From Paenibacillus sp. (lineage in GTDB: Bacteria > Bacillota > Bacilli > Paenibacillales > Paenibacillaceae): a stretch of 64,000 nucleotides of DNA. The stretch is from the NCBI GenBank assembly GCA_031254035.1, contig JAIRVF010000040.1, forward strand, positions 1 to 64,000. Reading direction: 5' to 3'. The notes beneath the pieces are model-generated. The model worked only from the letters and a program-made list of their open reading frames with translations. It did no database searches and was not told the origin of the DNA. Each line of letters begins with the position of its first letter. Position 1 is the first letter of the stretch. This document shows positions 7,503 to 15,535 of this stretch, piece by piece. The translations under genes and the position numbers were made by a program.

Positions 7503-9312
7503 TTCTTCAGCCGCTGCCCTAGCCGGCAACAAACCATCAAACGAGAACAAGGGAAGGTCTTTTGAAGCTTTTAAAAATGTAGTGCAGTATGCTAAACCGC
7601 ATAAGCTTACGTTTACTGCCATCTTTTTTTGCACCTTGCTTGGCATTTCGGCGGATTTGCTTCAACCCTATCTGGTCAAGATCGTTATTGACGATCATTT
7701 GGCCAAAGGGAATGTAGAGATCGGTTTTATCGCGATGATGGCAGGAATTTATTTAGGCATTTCAGTCATTAGCTTTCTGTTTTCATATATTCAAAATAAT
7801 TTGCTCCAATTCGCCGGACAGAGCATTGTGGCGAAAATCCGCAATAATTTATTCCATCATATTTTCAAACTATCCATGTCGTATTTCGATAAGGTCCATC
7901 GTGGAAGCCTGGTTACTAATGTATCTAGTGATACGGAAACAATCAGCCAGTTTTTCACGCAGGTGCTTCTCAGCTTGATCCGTGACGGGATGACACTGGT
8001 CCTGATCATTTATTTCATGTTCCAGCTTGATCCGACCCTAGCTTGGTATTCACTGACCATTCTTCCTGTTATCGGTCTAGTAGCCTTCATGTTCCGGCGT
8101 TATCTCCGCCAGGCCTATCAGGTCACCCGGAGCAGGTTGTCGCGTCTGATCGGCTTCATTGCGGAGAATCTCACTGGTATGGGTTTGATTCAGGCCTTCC
8201 GGCAGGAAGAGGAGCAAACACGCCGCTTTAATGAGCATAACCAGGCCTATTGGGAAGGAAATATGAGAGAAGTACGGGCAAACGTTTTATTTAACCGGTC
8301 CTTCGATATTTTGGGCAACCTTGCCTTGGTGCTGGTCGTTTGGCTAGGGGGGATGGCCGTCTTCCATAAATCGATGGAGGTTGGCGTGCTGTATGCATTC
8401 ACTAGCTATATTCGGCAGTTTTTCCAGCCGATCAATCAGATTACGATGCAGTGGAATACGTTCCAATCAACGATGGTTTCCATGGACCGGATTTGGAAAA
8501 TCTTCAGCATTGAGCCGGAGATCAAAGACCCCCAGCCTGAACGAAATACTTCTATAACGGCGGAAGAAACCCGCGGCAAAGTGGATTTTGATCATATCTC
8601 GTTCGGCTACACCCCATCCAAACCGGTGATCCCCCATCTTGACCTGCACCTGGACGCGGGGGAAATGGTGGGGATTGTCGGAACGACGGGGGCAGGAAAA
8701 AGCACACTGATCAGCCTGTTGAACCGTTTTTATGACGTGAACCGGGGGAGCATTCGGATTGATGATATCGATATCCGCGATATTCCGCAGCAGCAGCTAC
8801 ACCGTCTGGTCGGACTGATTCAGCAGGAGCCGTTTCTTTTTACTGGTAGCGTACTGGACAATGTCAGACTGTTTCGAAGTGACATTTCTCGGGAAAAGGT
8901 TATGGAGGCCTGCCGGCATGTCGGTGTACATGATATGATCATGCGGATGCCGCAGGGATATGACTCTCAGTTGTCCGAAAGAGGCAGCGGATTATCTGCA
9001 GGTGAGCGGCAGCTAATCTCGTTTGCCCGCATTATGGTATTCGAGCCGAGGATCTTGATCCTCGATGAAGCGACGGCGCATCTGGACTCACAGACGGAGC
9101 AGCTCGTGCAAAATGCCTTGCAAACCGTATCCGAAGGACGCACGACGCTTATTATCGCCCACCGTTTGTCCACAGTTATGCATGCTGACCGCATCCTGGT
9201 CATGAAGGACGGTAGGGCGGTTGAGGAAGGCACGCATGATGAGTTGATTGCCATGCACGGTTACTATGAACAGCTTTATAATCATGCAAGGCAGGCGTCG
9301 GAGGAGGAATAG
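7495..9312 (+). CDS. Heterodimeric ABC exporter, second half-transporter
   Basis: 605 residues, the partner of the preceding gene. It has a membrane domain at about 25-340 and an ATPase with Walker A GTTGAGKST, Q-loop IQQEPFLF, signature LSAGERQL, Walker B ILILDEATA with the catalytic Glu, and H-loop AHRLS. The signature departs from LSGGQ (Ala in place of the second Gly, Glu for Gln), whereas the upstream subunit has a normal signature but no Glu. Together they form one consensus and one degenerate ATP site, as known for BmrCD and TM287/288. ATG 7495 (GGAGGG 8 bases upstream) is preferred over an upstream in-frame codon that lies inside the previous gene. The sizes of 581 and 605 resemble YknUV of B. 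subtilis, but orthology is not established. Confidence 0.9.
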   Translation: MPNSSAAALAGNKPSNENKGRSFEAFKNVVQYAKPHKLTFTAIFFCTLLGISADLLQPYLVKIVIDDHLAKGNVEIGFIAMMAGIYLGISVISFLFSYIQNNLLQFAGQSIVAKIRNNLFHHIFKLSMSYFDKVHRGSLVTNVSSDTETISQFFTQVLLSLIRDGMTLVLIIYFMFQLDPTLAWYSLTILPVIGLVAFMFRRYLRQAYQVTRSRLSRLIGFIAENLTGMGLIQAFRQEEEQTRRFNEHNQAYWEGNMREVRANVLFNRSFDILGNLALVLVVWLGGMAVFHKSMEVGVLYAFTSYIRQFFQPINQITMQWNTFQSTMVSMDRIWKIFSIEPEIKDPQPERNTSITAEETRGKVDFDHISFGYTPSKPVIPHLDLHLDAGEMVGIVGTTGAGKSTLISLLNRFYDVNRGSIRIDDIDIRDIPQQQLHRLVGLIQQEPFLFTGSVLDNVRLFRSDISREKVMEACRHVGVHDMIMRMPQGYDSQLSERGSGLSAGERQLISFARIMVFEPRILILDEATAHLDSQTEQLVQNALQTVSEGRTTLIIAHRLSTVMHADRILVMKDGRAVEEGTHDELIAMHGYYEQLYNHARQASEEE

Positions 9313-9440
9313 TCTTATAGAATGCCGAGAACCCCAGTGCTTGATGCGTCGGGTGTATAAGGAATAAACATCGAAAAACCCATAACTAGACGGATAACCG
9401 ACAAACGTAATGAGAAAGAACTAGACGGAAACATAATGAG

Positions 9441-9476
9441 AAAGGATGCCTAACGAAACGATAGGCATCCTTTTTC
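9441..9476 (+). terminator. Strong terminator after the ABC exporter operon
   Basis: AAAGGATGCCTA ACGAAACGA TAGGCATCCTTTTT forms a 12-bp perfect stem with a T run. It probably also stops minus-strand transcription from the MerR gene, because an A-rich segment precedes it. The DNA between the operon and this hairpin (9383-9444) holds an imperfect tandem repeat containing AACTAGACGGA and AATGAGAAAG. Confidence 0.9.
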
Positions 9477-9535
9477 TTATAGCATTGATTTACGTCGTTT
9501 ATCTATTTCTGATTGATAATGTTCGATTTTATGAT

Positions 9536-9925
9536 CTAAATGCTCAAGTAGAACGCTCTTTTCTCAAGTGCGATTCTTTTCACGGATTCTAACTGCTCCA
9601 TTTGCCGTTCCAACTTGTCGATGTGAAGATCCAAAATCTCGATTCGTTTATGCAGCGTGTCGTCGATATCAAAATCGGCTTCATCCTGCGCTGTGAGCAA
9701 GCAACCATCCTCAGTAAATCTTGCAATATCCTTTAGCTTCATTCCTGTCTGCTTCAAACCGTGAATGAACTGGATAAATCGCAAATCCGCGTCGTCGTAT
9801 TGCCTGATTCCAGCCTCCTTCCCGTGCTGGCGCCGGGGTTTAGGCAGCAGGCCGATTTTCTCGTAGTAACGTAGTGTAAAAGCTGTTATACCAGACAGTT
9901 TCGCGATCTCGCCTATCGAGTACAT
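9536..9925 (-). CDS. MerR-family regulator (NmlR/AdhR-like)
   Basis: 129 residues. The N-terminal winged helix of MerR proteins reads MYSIGEIAKLSGITAFTLRY followed by YEKIGLLPKPRR (residues 1-32). RQYDDADLRFIQFI and a long dimerising coiled coil follow (residues about 88-122, ILDLHIDKLERQMEQLESVK). No cluster of Cys ligands is present at the C-terminus, so it is not a classical metal sensor; the single Cys in the central DGCLL segment is a possible redox or electrophile site. It lies 24 bp downstream of the oxidoreductase gene on the same strand and is very likely co-transcribed and autoregulated through the 19-bp-spacer promoter at 11002-11032. Confidence 0.9.
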   Translation of the reverse strand: MYSIGEIAKLSGITAFTLRYYEKIGLLPKPRRQHGKEAGIRQYDDADLRFIQFIHGLKQTGMKLKDIARFTEDGCLLTAQDEADFDIDDTLHKRIEILDLHIDKLERQMEQLESVKRIALEKRAFYLSI

Positions 9926-9949
9926 ATCGTATCATCGCCTTCATTAAAA

Positions 9950-10960
9950 TTAACTTGAGATAAGAACGATTTTACCAGCTAACAGGGATGTTTCAAGTAA
10001 CTTATGCGCCTGTACTGCTTCACGCAGTGGGATCCGTGCGGCGATTACAGGATTGATGTGGCCCTTGGCAAGCAGATCGAATACATGTGCTAAGTCCTCG
10101 CGGAACCAATTCGGCTGCTCTTTTCTCAACATTGTGGATGAATACATGTAAGCAGGATTGCCCTCAGGGGTCATTTTCTTGTCTTGGATGTTCGCCCAGT
10201 CGTTGGCCCAGCCTCCTGAATAAGACTGTCCGAGAACTGAGGTGTATCCATAACCAACGAAGCGTCCATCAGTGCTCAGTGTTTGGAATGAGCGCTCCCA
10301 GTTGTTTCCCCCGATCGGATCAAATACGGCGTCCACACCTTCCGGCGTTTTTTCACGTACGATTTTGACAAAATCCTCTGTCCTGTAGTCGATCGGAATC
10401 GCTCCATAACGGGTAACTATATCATGCTTGGCAGCCGAAGCTGTTCCAATCATTTGGGCACCCGCTAATCGGCCAAGCTCGAGTAGTGCAGTGCCCGTGC
10501 CTCCGCTTGCGCCATGAATCAAAATACGGTCCCCAACGGAAACGCTCGCGAGTCTATGCAGCATTTGGTAAGCTGTGACATAATTCAGAATTACCGCCGA
10601 GGCTGCAGAAGAGTCAATCTGCGCCGGTACTGGGTATAGCTCGTCAGCTTTCGCATATACATAGGCCGCATACCCTCCAGTGCCGTTATAAAAAACGGCA
10701 ACCCTGTCGCCTTTTTGGACATGCAGCACGTCCTCCCCAAGATCATCGACAATACCCACCGCATCATATCCTGGTGTAAAAGGTGTGGCCGGCGAGTTAG
10801 GATATTTTCCCTCTCTCCGCATAATATCGGCAAGTGCGACTCCGGCACTCTGTACCCGGACACGGACCTCGTCTCGTTGCGGCCGGCGCAGCGGCTCGTC
10901 CACAATTTCCAATGCTTCCGGCCCGCCGTATTTGGTTACAACCACTCGTACGTTCATCAT
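9950..10960 (-). CDS. Zinc-independent quinone oxidoreductase / MDR-family alcohol dehydrogenase
   Basis: 336 residues of the medium-chain dehydrogenase/reductase superfamily, quinone oxidoreductase branch. The GroES-like N-terminal domain begins VVVTKYGGPEALEIVDEP. The NADPH-binding motif is in ILIHGASGGTGTALLELGRLAGA (around residue 145-167). No catalytic zinc ligands (Cys/His pattern) are evident, which fits NADPH-dependent reduction of quinones or enones. It is first gene of a two-gene minus-strand operon with merR. Tandem ATGs occur at 10960 and 10957, with AGGAGA about 9 bases upstream. Together with the MerR operator it looks like an electrophile or aldehyde detoxification unit. Confidence 0.9.
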   Translation of the reverse strand: MMNVRVVVTKYGGPEALEIVDEPLRRPQRDEVRVRVQSAGVALADIMRREGKYPNSPATPFTPGYDAVGIVDDLGEDVLHVQKGDRVAVFYNGTGGYAAYVYAKADELYPVPAQIDSSAASAVILNYVTAYQMLHRLASVSVGDRILIHGASGGTGTALLELGRLAGAQMIGTASAAKHDIVTRYGAIPIDYRTEDFVKIVREKTPEGVDAVFDPIGGNNWERSFQTLSTDGRFVGYGYTSVLGQSYSGGWANDWANIQDKKMTPEGNPAYMYSSTMLRKEQPNWFREDLAHVFDLLAKGHINPVIAARIPLREAVQAHKLLETSLLAGKIVLISS

Positions 10961-11001
10961 TTTTGATCTCTCCTGTGATTAGGAATTGGTATTCTCCTCG
11001 A

Positions 11002-11032
11002 ATTGTATGAGTTAGAGTTTACTCTAAGTCAA
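11002..11032 (-). promoter_or_regulatory. MerR-type promoter with operator palindrome
   Basis: On the minus strand TTGACT (11027-11032) and TACAAT (11002-11007) are separated by exactly 19 bp, the over-long spacer characteristic of MerR-regulated promoters. The spacer holds the perfect palindrome TTAGAGT-AA-ACTCTAA (11012-11027, sharing two bases with the -35). The palindrome resembles operators described for NmlR/AdhR-type regulators. It drives the oxidoreductase-merR pair. Confidence 0.88.
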
Positions 11033-11101
11033 GGCTTTTTTACCGAAGTGGGGAGGGGAGGGAAGAGGAGGGAAGAGGGGCTGAAAAATAATTCGAAAAA
11101 T

Positions 11102-11269
11102 ACGCTCACCAGTTTCGTTAGCACATTTCAGGTTCTATTGGACTGAATGGCAACAGCGATGGGAGTAACGGCTGACCGCGGGGCAGTTGCTAACGAAGTG
11201 GATGCTCCGACGCCCCCTAAAGGGCTCATTCCTGCAAGGAAAACAAAAAAAGCCACTCTGGAGAGTGGC
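11102..11269. repeat. Direct repeat, copy 1 (tRNA-Arg flank)
   Basis: Begins ACGCTCACCAGTTTCGTTAGC and ends in a GCCACTC-TGGA-GAGTGGC hairpin. The first ~80 bp and the last ~45 bp match copy 2 (11559-11699) with a few substitutions; the middle is longer here. On the minus strand the end hairpin followed by T7 is a terminator-like structure. No credible ORF was seen. Confidence 0.75.
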
Positions 11270-11558
11270 ATTCAGAGTGTCGAGCAAGATTCGGCGGCTA
11301 TTTTTTGTCCGGGGGAAGAGCTTCTTCGCGGGGGTGGTAGCGGTGATTTTCCAAACGATGGTCGTTGGTTGGACCAACAACCCTGTACATTGGCTAACGA
11401 AACACACAATCGTTATTCAGGTAAAAATTAGCTTCTATAATTTTTAACGAAACTAGGGAACGCTATTTCGCTCAACAGTGGTCCATTCGGCTGTATTTCG
11501 CCCAAATAACGATATGTAGTTTCGTTAAATTTAAATCGGTACTGTTTTTATCGATATA
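11270..11558. other. Non-coding stretch between the direct repeats
   Basis: About 290 bp without a supportable gene. The motif AACGAAAC or its complement GTTTCGTT recurs several times (for example near 11396, 11445 and 11520), as it does in the flanking repeats. This suggests decayed or shuffled copies of the same repeat. Short open frames exist on both strands but lack ribosome sites. Confidence 0.4.
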
Positions 11559-11699
11559 ACGCTCACCAGTTTCGTTAGCCTATTTCAGGTTCAATGAACT
11601 GGATGGCAATAGCGATGGGAGTAATGGCTAACCGCGGAGCGGCTTCCAAGAAGGTTCATTCCTCCTAGGAAAACAAAAAAGCCACTCTGGAGAAGTGGC
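11559..11699. repeat. Direct repeat, copy 2 (tRNA-Arg flank)
   Basis: Second copy of the element at 11102-11269. It shares ACGCTCACCAGTTTCGTTAGC, AGCGATGGGAGTAA, ACCGCGG, TTCATTCCT and the AAAACAAAAAAGCCACTCTGG end. It lies immediately downstream (in transcription sense) of the tRNA-Arg terminator. Confidence 0.75.
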
Positions 11700-11724
11700 T
11701 CTCCGAAGAGTGGCTTAAATTAAA

Positions 11725-11741
11725 GGGTTCGAATCCTCCTG
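11725..11741 (+). repeat. Inverted fragment of the tRNA-Arg 3' arm
   Basis: GGGTTCGAATCCTCCTG on the plus strand matches the T-arm and acceptor start of the adjacent minus-strand tRNA-Arg (GGGTTCGAATCC[C]TCCTG) with one missing base, in inverted orientation 36 bp from the tRNA 3' end. It is too short to be a gene and may be a recombination scar. Confidence 0.6.
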
Positions 11742-11748
11742 AAAATAT

Positions 11749-11770
11749 AAAAGCCACTCCGAAGAGTGGC
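11749..11770 (-). terminator. Terminator of tRNA-Arg
   Basis: On the minus strand GCCACTC-TTCG-GAGTGGC-TTTT follows the tRNA 3' end by about 6 bases. The same GCCACTC stem recurs at the ends of both neighbouring direct repeats. Confidence 0.85.
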
Positions 11771-11776
11771 ATTGGA

Positions 11777-11850
<74 letters not shown>

Positions 11851-11874
11851 ATGTAAAATTTCAACGCAAGAAAT

Positions 11875-11903
11875 ATCTTATCATATGAATCGATAATTTA
11901 CAA
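11875..11903 (-). promoter_or_regulatory. Promoter of tRNA-Arg
   Basis: On the minus strand TTGTAA (11898-11903), a 17-bp spacer and TAAGAT (11875-11880) precede the tRNA by about 25 bp, an appropriate distance for a short 5' leader. Confidence 0.75.
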
Positions 11904-12137
11904 CAACAAATTAATATAATTAAATAAAAAATGCATTTCCCGATGTTCTTTTTACACTAGAGATGCAGGACAGACCCTTGTCTATCGGTGTTTTTTAACA
12001 TTTCACAAGATGATTCGGTATGATTAGATGCTCTAATAAATTCCTCATAATGATTGGATATTAGTATCTGTTTTTTGCGAGGTTCTCTATATTTATATTC
12101 TAAAGGGCATGTACGATATGCAGACTGTTTTTTTCAA

Positions 12138-12160
12138 CTGCCATGCGGGTATGCTATAAT
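12138..12160 (+). promoter_or_regulatory. Promoter of the YsoA-like gene
   Basis: TGCTATAAT (-10 at 12155-12160 with TG extension) is preceded, 17 bp upstream, by a TTTCAA-like -35. Transcription would start near 12167, so translation should begin at the ribosome site at 12190 rather than at far upstream in-frame codons. The rest of the 11851-12203 gap is AT-rich and shows nothing else recognisable. Confidence 0.6.
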
Positions 12161-12203
12161 CAACAAACTAATGATTATACTCGGACAGAAAGGAGGAACC
12201 CCT

Positions 12204-13133
12204 ATTAGTGATTCCACATTCCCCGGAAAAGACAACTTAGTCCTCTTTCCAAAGACACTCGATTTCTACCAGATTCAGTTGACAGTCATGCTGGAAAACG
12301 AACGGTACGGGGAAGCAATGGATCTTCTGCGTTTTTTGCTCCGATGTCAAGGACAAGAGCAGCGGCACTATGATGAATGGCAGGCGCTCCTGGAATGGCT
12401 GGAAGCCGCGTTTCCTCAATACAACCACGATAAAACGGACGGCGAAGGACTTGAATCGATCGAAGAGGAAGAGCCGAGCGAGGATGAGCTGAAGCGCCAG
12501 AATGTGCAGGCTAAGCTTGCTGAAGACCGCTTTTATGCCGATAAGTTGCTCCAAACGGCGATGAAAGAGCCGCTCAGTGAACAAAATATGCTTGCGCTTG
12601 AGCAGTTGTCATATTTGAGAGGCGCTGAGATTGATGAATCGCTTGTGCGATGGCTGCAATCCAAGCTGCTTCATCCGCTACTCCAATTCAGAGTCCTGCA
12701 GACGCTGCGCAAACGCGGAATGCAGGGGAGCATCGAACTGCTTCGCGGGCAGGAACGAGCCAGAGTCGAAGTGGATACGGTCCCGCTGAGCACGGACGAA
12801 TTCCCTTCGCAGATCGGTTTGATTACGGAACGGGTAGCTGATCAAACAGAGGTCCAGGAACCTACGCTATATTACTTCGCACAGGAGCTGTGGACGCAGT
12901 TTATCATGGCTATTTACGGCACGGACGATTATTTCTCCATCGTGGACGAAAATGATGAAACGATCGACATTTGGGCCGCAACGCTGCACCAGAACGTTTC
13001 CGAAAGTCTGACAGGCAGCCGCAGCGATGAGGAAATCAGGAATATGTACGGTATAACGGACACGATGCGCTTTCGCTTCGAGCAGGCATACCGCACAATG
13101 AAACAATTTATGGCCGCAGGAACAAACGCATAG
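12204..13133 (+). CDS. ysoA: YsoA-like conserved protein upstream of tig, probable ATT start
   Basis: About 309 residues, soluble and acidic. Position directly upstream of trigger factor matches ysoA of B. subtilis, a TPR-like protein of unknown function. The N-terminus (DFYQIQLTVMLENERYGEAMDLL) looks like a TPR helix pair; the middle has an acidic linker (IEEEEPSEDELKRQ) and a leucine-rich helical segment. The start is unusual: AAAGGAGGA (12190-12198) is ideally spaced for ATT at 12204, and no in-frame ATG, GTG or TTG lies at that distance (GTG 12208 is out of frame and soon stops). ATG 12171 is in frame but lies at the predicted transcript 5' end and places the Shine-Dalgarno inside the gene. 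ATT starts are known, for example infC. Confidence 0.75.
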   Translation: MSDSTFPGKDNLVLFPKTLDFYQIQLTVMLENERYGEAMDLLRFLLRCQGQEQRHYDEWQALLEWLEAAFPQYNHDKTDGEGLESIEEEEPSEDELKRQNVQAKLAEDRFYADKLLQTAMKEPLSEQNMLALEQLSYLRGAEIDESLVRWLQSKLLHPLLQFRVLQTLRKRGMQGSIELLRGQERARVEVDTVPLSTDEFPSQIGLITERVADQTEVQEPTLYYFAQELWTQFIMAIYGTDDYFSIVDENDETIDIWAATLHQNVSESLTGSRSDEEIRNMYGITDTMRFRFEQAYRTMKQFMAAGTNA

Positions 13134-13178
13134 AAAAAACAGGAAGATCTTCCATGAAGACTTGCCACAGGGATGCCC

Positions 13179-13207
13179 TTGAAAAAGGGTACAATCTTGT
13201 TTATACT
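13179..13207 (+). promoter_or_regulatory. Promoter of tig
   Basis: TTGAAA (13179-13184), 17-bp spacer and TATACT (13202-13207) precede the trigger factor gene by about 70 bp. Confidence 0.7.
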
Positions 13208-13277
13208 ATAGTGGTTATTCTGTGCGTGTTTTAAAACTTATGACCATGTGAAATATTTTTGGAGGGGAAAGCATAAA

Positions 13278-14591
13278 ATGAAAGCAACCTGGGAAAAAAT
13301 AGAGAAGAACCTTGGCGTTCTTGAAGTTGAAGTAGGGGCGGATCGAGTATCTGATGCGCTTGACAAAGCTTTTACAAAAGTAGCTAAGAAAGCAAACGTG
13401 CCTGGATTCCGTAAAGGAAAAGTGCCACGGTCGATTTTTGAAGCGCGTTACGGAGTGGAAGCTCTGTACCAAGACGCCATCGATATTTTGCTTCCAGAAG
13501 TGTATACAGAAGCCGTTAACGAAACGGATATTTTCCCTGTAGACCGTCCTGAAGTTGAAATCGATCAATTCGCAAAAGGACAAGCCTTCAAATTCAAAGC
13601 TAAAGTAACTGTTAAACCAGAAGTTACGCTTGGCGAATATAAAGGCGTAGAAGTACCTGCACAGAAAATCGAAGTATCCGAAGAAGAAGTAGGCGAAGAG
13701 CTGAAACGCCTTCAAGAGCGTCATGCTGAACTCGCTGTCATCGACGAAGGTGCAGCTCAAGAAGGCGACATTGCCGTGATCGATTTTGACGGTTATGTAG
13801 ATGACGTTCCTTTTGAAGGCGGAAAAGCAGAACGTTATTCTCTCGAGCTTGGAAGCGGCACATTCATTCCTGGATTCGAGGAGCAGGTTGTTGGTCTTGC
13901 AACTGGAGACTTCAAAGATGTTGAAGTAACATTCCCTGAAACTTACCATGCGGAAGAGCTGGCTAACAAGCAAGCTGTTTTCAAAGTGAAAGTTCACGAA
14001 ATCAAACGCAAACAGTTGCCTGAACTCGACGATGAATTTGCAAAAGACGTAAGTGAATTTGAAACGCTGAATGAATACAAAGAAGATCTGAAAAAAGAAC
14101 TTCTGGCTCGTAAGGAACAAGAAGCTAAAGGCAAAAAAGAAGCTGTTGTCGTAGACAAAGTTTCCGAAAATGCCGAAGTGGAAATTCCAGAGGCAATGAT
14201 CAACAGCGAAGTTCAAAACATGATGCGTGACTTTGACAACCGTCTTCGCAACCAAGGCATGAACCTTGAAATGTTCCTGGGCTTCTCTGGACAAACTTCT
14301 GCCGATCTGCAAGAACAAATGAAGGATGACGCTGAAAAACGCGTTCGTAACAACATTGTTCTCGAGCAAGTCGCTAAAGAAGAAAATGTCGAAGTGACGG
14401 AAGAAGACATCAATAAGGAACTCGAAACTATGGCTGTAGCCTACAAACGTACCGCTGACGAAATCCGCAACATTTTGACAGCCAACGGTTCGCTTGCTAG
14501 CCTGCGTGACGAAATTTCTCTTCGTAAAACTGTTGAAATCCTCGTTGAAAACAGCAAGGAAGTTGAAGTTAGCGAAGAAAAAGCAGAATAA
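13278..14591 (+). CDS. tig: Trigger factor, ribosome-associated chaperone and prolyl isomerase
   Basis: 437 residues, normal length. The N-terminal ribosome-binding domain carries the signature GFRKGKVPRSIFEARYG at about residues 41-57. The FKBP-type prolyl isomerase domain is at about 150-240 (GDIAVIDFDGYVDDVPFEGG, GTFIPGFEEQVVG), and a long helical C-terminal chaperone domain follows. It binds at the exit tunnel and shields nascent chains. ATG 13278 is chosen because GGAGGGG lies 11 bases upstream and MKATWEKIEKN is the usual N-terminus; the open frame upstream has no ribosome site. It has its own promoter and terminator. Confidence 0.97.
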   Translation: MKATWEKIEKNLGVLEVEVGADRVSDALDKAFTKVAKKANVPGFRKGKVPRSIFEARYGVEALYQDAIDILLPEVYTEAVNETDIFPVDRPEVEIDQFAKGQAFKFKAKVTVKPEVTLGEYKGVEVPAQKIEVSEEEVGEELKRLQERHAELAVIDEGAAQEGDIAVIDFDGYVDDVPFEGGKAERYSLELGSGTFIPGFEEQVVGLATGDFKDVEVTFPETYHAEELANKQAVFKVKVHEIKRKQLPELDDEFAKDVSEFETLNEYKEDLKKELLARKEQEAKGKKEAVVVDKVSENAEVEIPEAMINSEVQNMMRDFDNRLRNQGMNLEMFLGFSGQTSADLQEQMKDDAEKRVRNNIVLEQVAKEENVEVTEEDINKELETMAVAYKRTADEIRNILTANGSLASLRDEISLRKTVEILVENSKEVEVSEEKAE

Positions 14592-14665
14592 TAAACGGAA
14601 GTTTATTGATAGTTTCTATTGCAGACATGATGAACGTTATGTCTTTCATATGAATCTATAGAGAG

Positions 14666-14701
14666 ATAAGGCACGTATATTCCATTGCGTGCCTTATTTT
14701 T
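14666..14701 (+). terminator. Terminator of tig
   Basis: ATAAGGCACG and CGTGCCTTAT pair around a 12-nt loop, followed by TTTT. Confidence 0.88.
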
Positions 14702-14843
14702 AACTAAGATTATCCATATAATGCATAAAAGATGTACAAAATGGATGTTGTTCACTCTTCTATACATAGAAGCGCCAACCTTTCGTCTGGCTATATTTCA
14801 GGATCGGGTTCATACACTGTATTGCAGGGGATAAAGTGAAAAA

Positions 14844-14872
14844 ATGACATCATGCTTTGAACATGTTAGAAT
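14844..14872 (+). promoter_or_regulatory. Candidate promoter of clpP-clpX
   Basis: ATGACA (14844-14849), 17-bp spacer and TAGAAT (14867-14872). No GGTCAAA-type CtsR heptads were recognised nearby. The remaining DNA between the tig terminator and this site (14702-14843) shows nothing definite. Confidence 0.5.
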
Positions 14873-14932
14873 AATGCTGTAAGCCTAATGAATGCAAGCA
14901 TTACATCTTTAAATCGAAAAGAGGTTGGACAC

Positions 14933-15523
14933 ATGAGTCTGATACCTATGGTTGTTGAGCAAACCAGTCGGGGCGAAAGATCTTACGACATTTACTCCAG
15001 ATTACTGAAGGATCGCATCATTTTCCTCAGCAATGCAATTGACGATGATATTGCCAATCTCGTCATAGCACAGCTATTGTTCCTTGCTGCTGAAGATCCG
15101 GAGAAAGATATTCATTTGTATATCAATTCTCCTGGTGGTTCGGTTACTGCAGGGATGGCTATATACGATACGATACAGTACATTAAACCGGATGTATCTA
15201 CCATCTGCGTAGGCATGGCAGCGAGCATGGGCTCACTCCTGCTGACGGCGGGTGCCCCAGGCAAGCGTTTTGCTTTATCCAACAGCGAAGTGATGATCCA
15301 CCAGCCGCTTGGTGGTGTTCAAGGGCAGGCTGCCGACATCCAAATTCATGCGAGCTGGATCATTAAGACAAGAGAAAAGCTCAATCAAATATATGTGGAA
15401 CGTACAGGTCAGCCCCTTGAGAAAATTGAGCGCGACACCGATCGTGACTTTTTCATGAGTGCGGAGGAAGCGAAGGCATACGGCATTATTGACCAGGTTC
15501 TCACTTCACCGATTAAATCCTAA
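14933..15523 (+). CDS. clpP: ATP-dependent Clp protease proteolytic subunit
   Basis: 196 residues. The catalytic triad is visible at Ser98 (GMAASMGS), His123 (VMIHQPLGG) and Asp172 (ERDTDRD), the same numbering as B. subtilis ClpP. ClpP forms a double heptameric ring that degrades substrates unfolded by ClpX or ClpC. ATG 14933 ([19 protein letters not shown]) is the family start; the upstream in-frame codons have no ribosome site. clpX follows 12 bp later, so the two are co-transcribed, unlike B. subtilis where they are separate. Confidence 0.97.
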   Translation: MSLIPMVVEQTSRGERSYDIYSRLLKDRIIFLSNAIDDDIANLVIAQLLFLAAEDPEKDIHLYINSPGGSVTAGMAIYDTIQYIKPDVSTICVGMAASMGSLLLTAGAPGKRFALSNSEVMIHQPLGGVQGQAADIQIHASWIIKTREKLNQIYVERTGQPLEKIERDTDRDFFMSAEEAKAYGIIDQVLTSPIKS

Positions 15524-15535
15524 AGGGGTGTTTAC

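Noticed and set aside
11135..11447. Overlapping ~90-codon open frames on both strands between the MerR promoter and tRNA-Arg
   Set aside because: They cross repeats and hairpins, lack ribosome sites and have no protein-like composition.
12054..12203. N-terminal extension of the ysoA-like frame to 12054
   Set aside because: The segment contains the extended -10 promoter and the Shine-Dalgarno, and its translation is not protein-like.
13215..14369. 384-codon open frame on the minus strand opposite tig
   Set aside because: Phe-rich, low-complexity translation with no ribosome site; it is the shadow of the codon bias of the trigger factor gene, which is certain.
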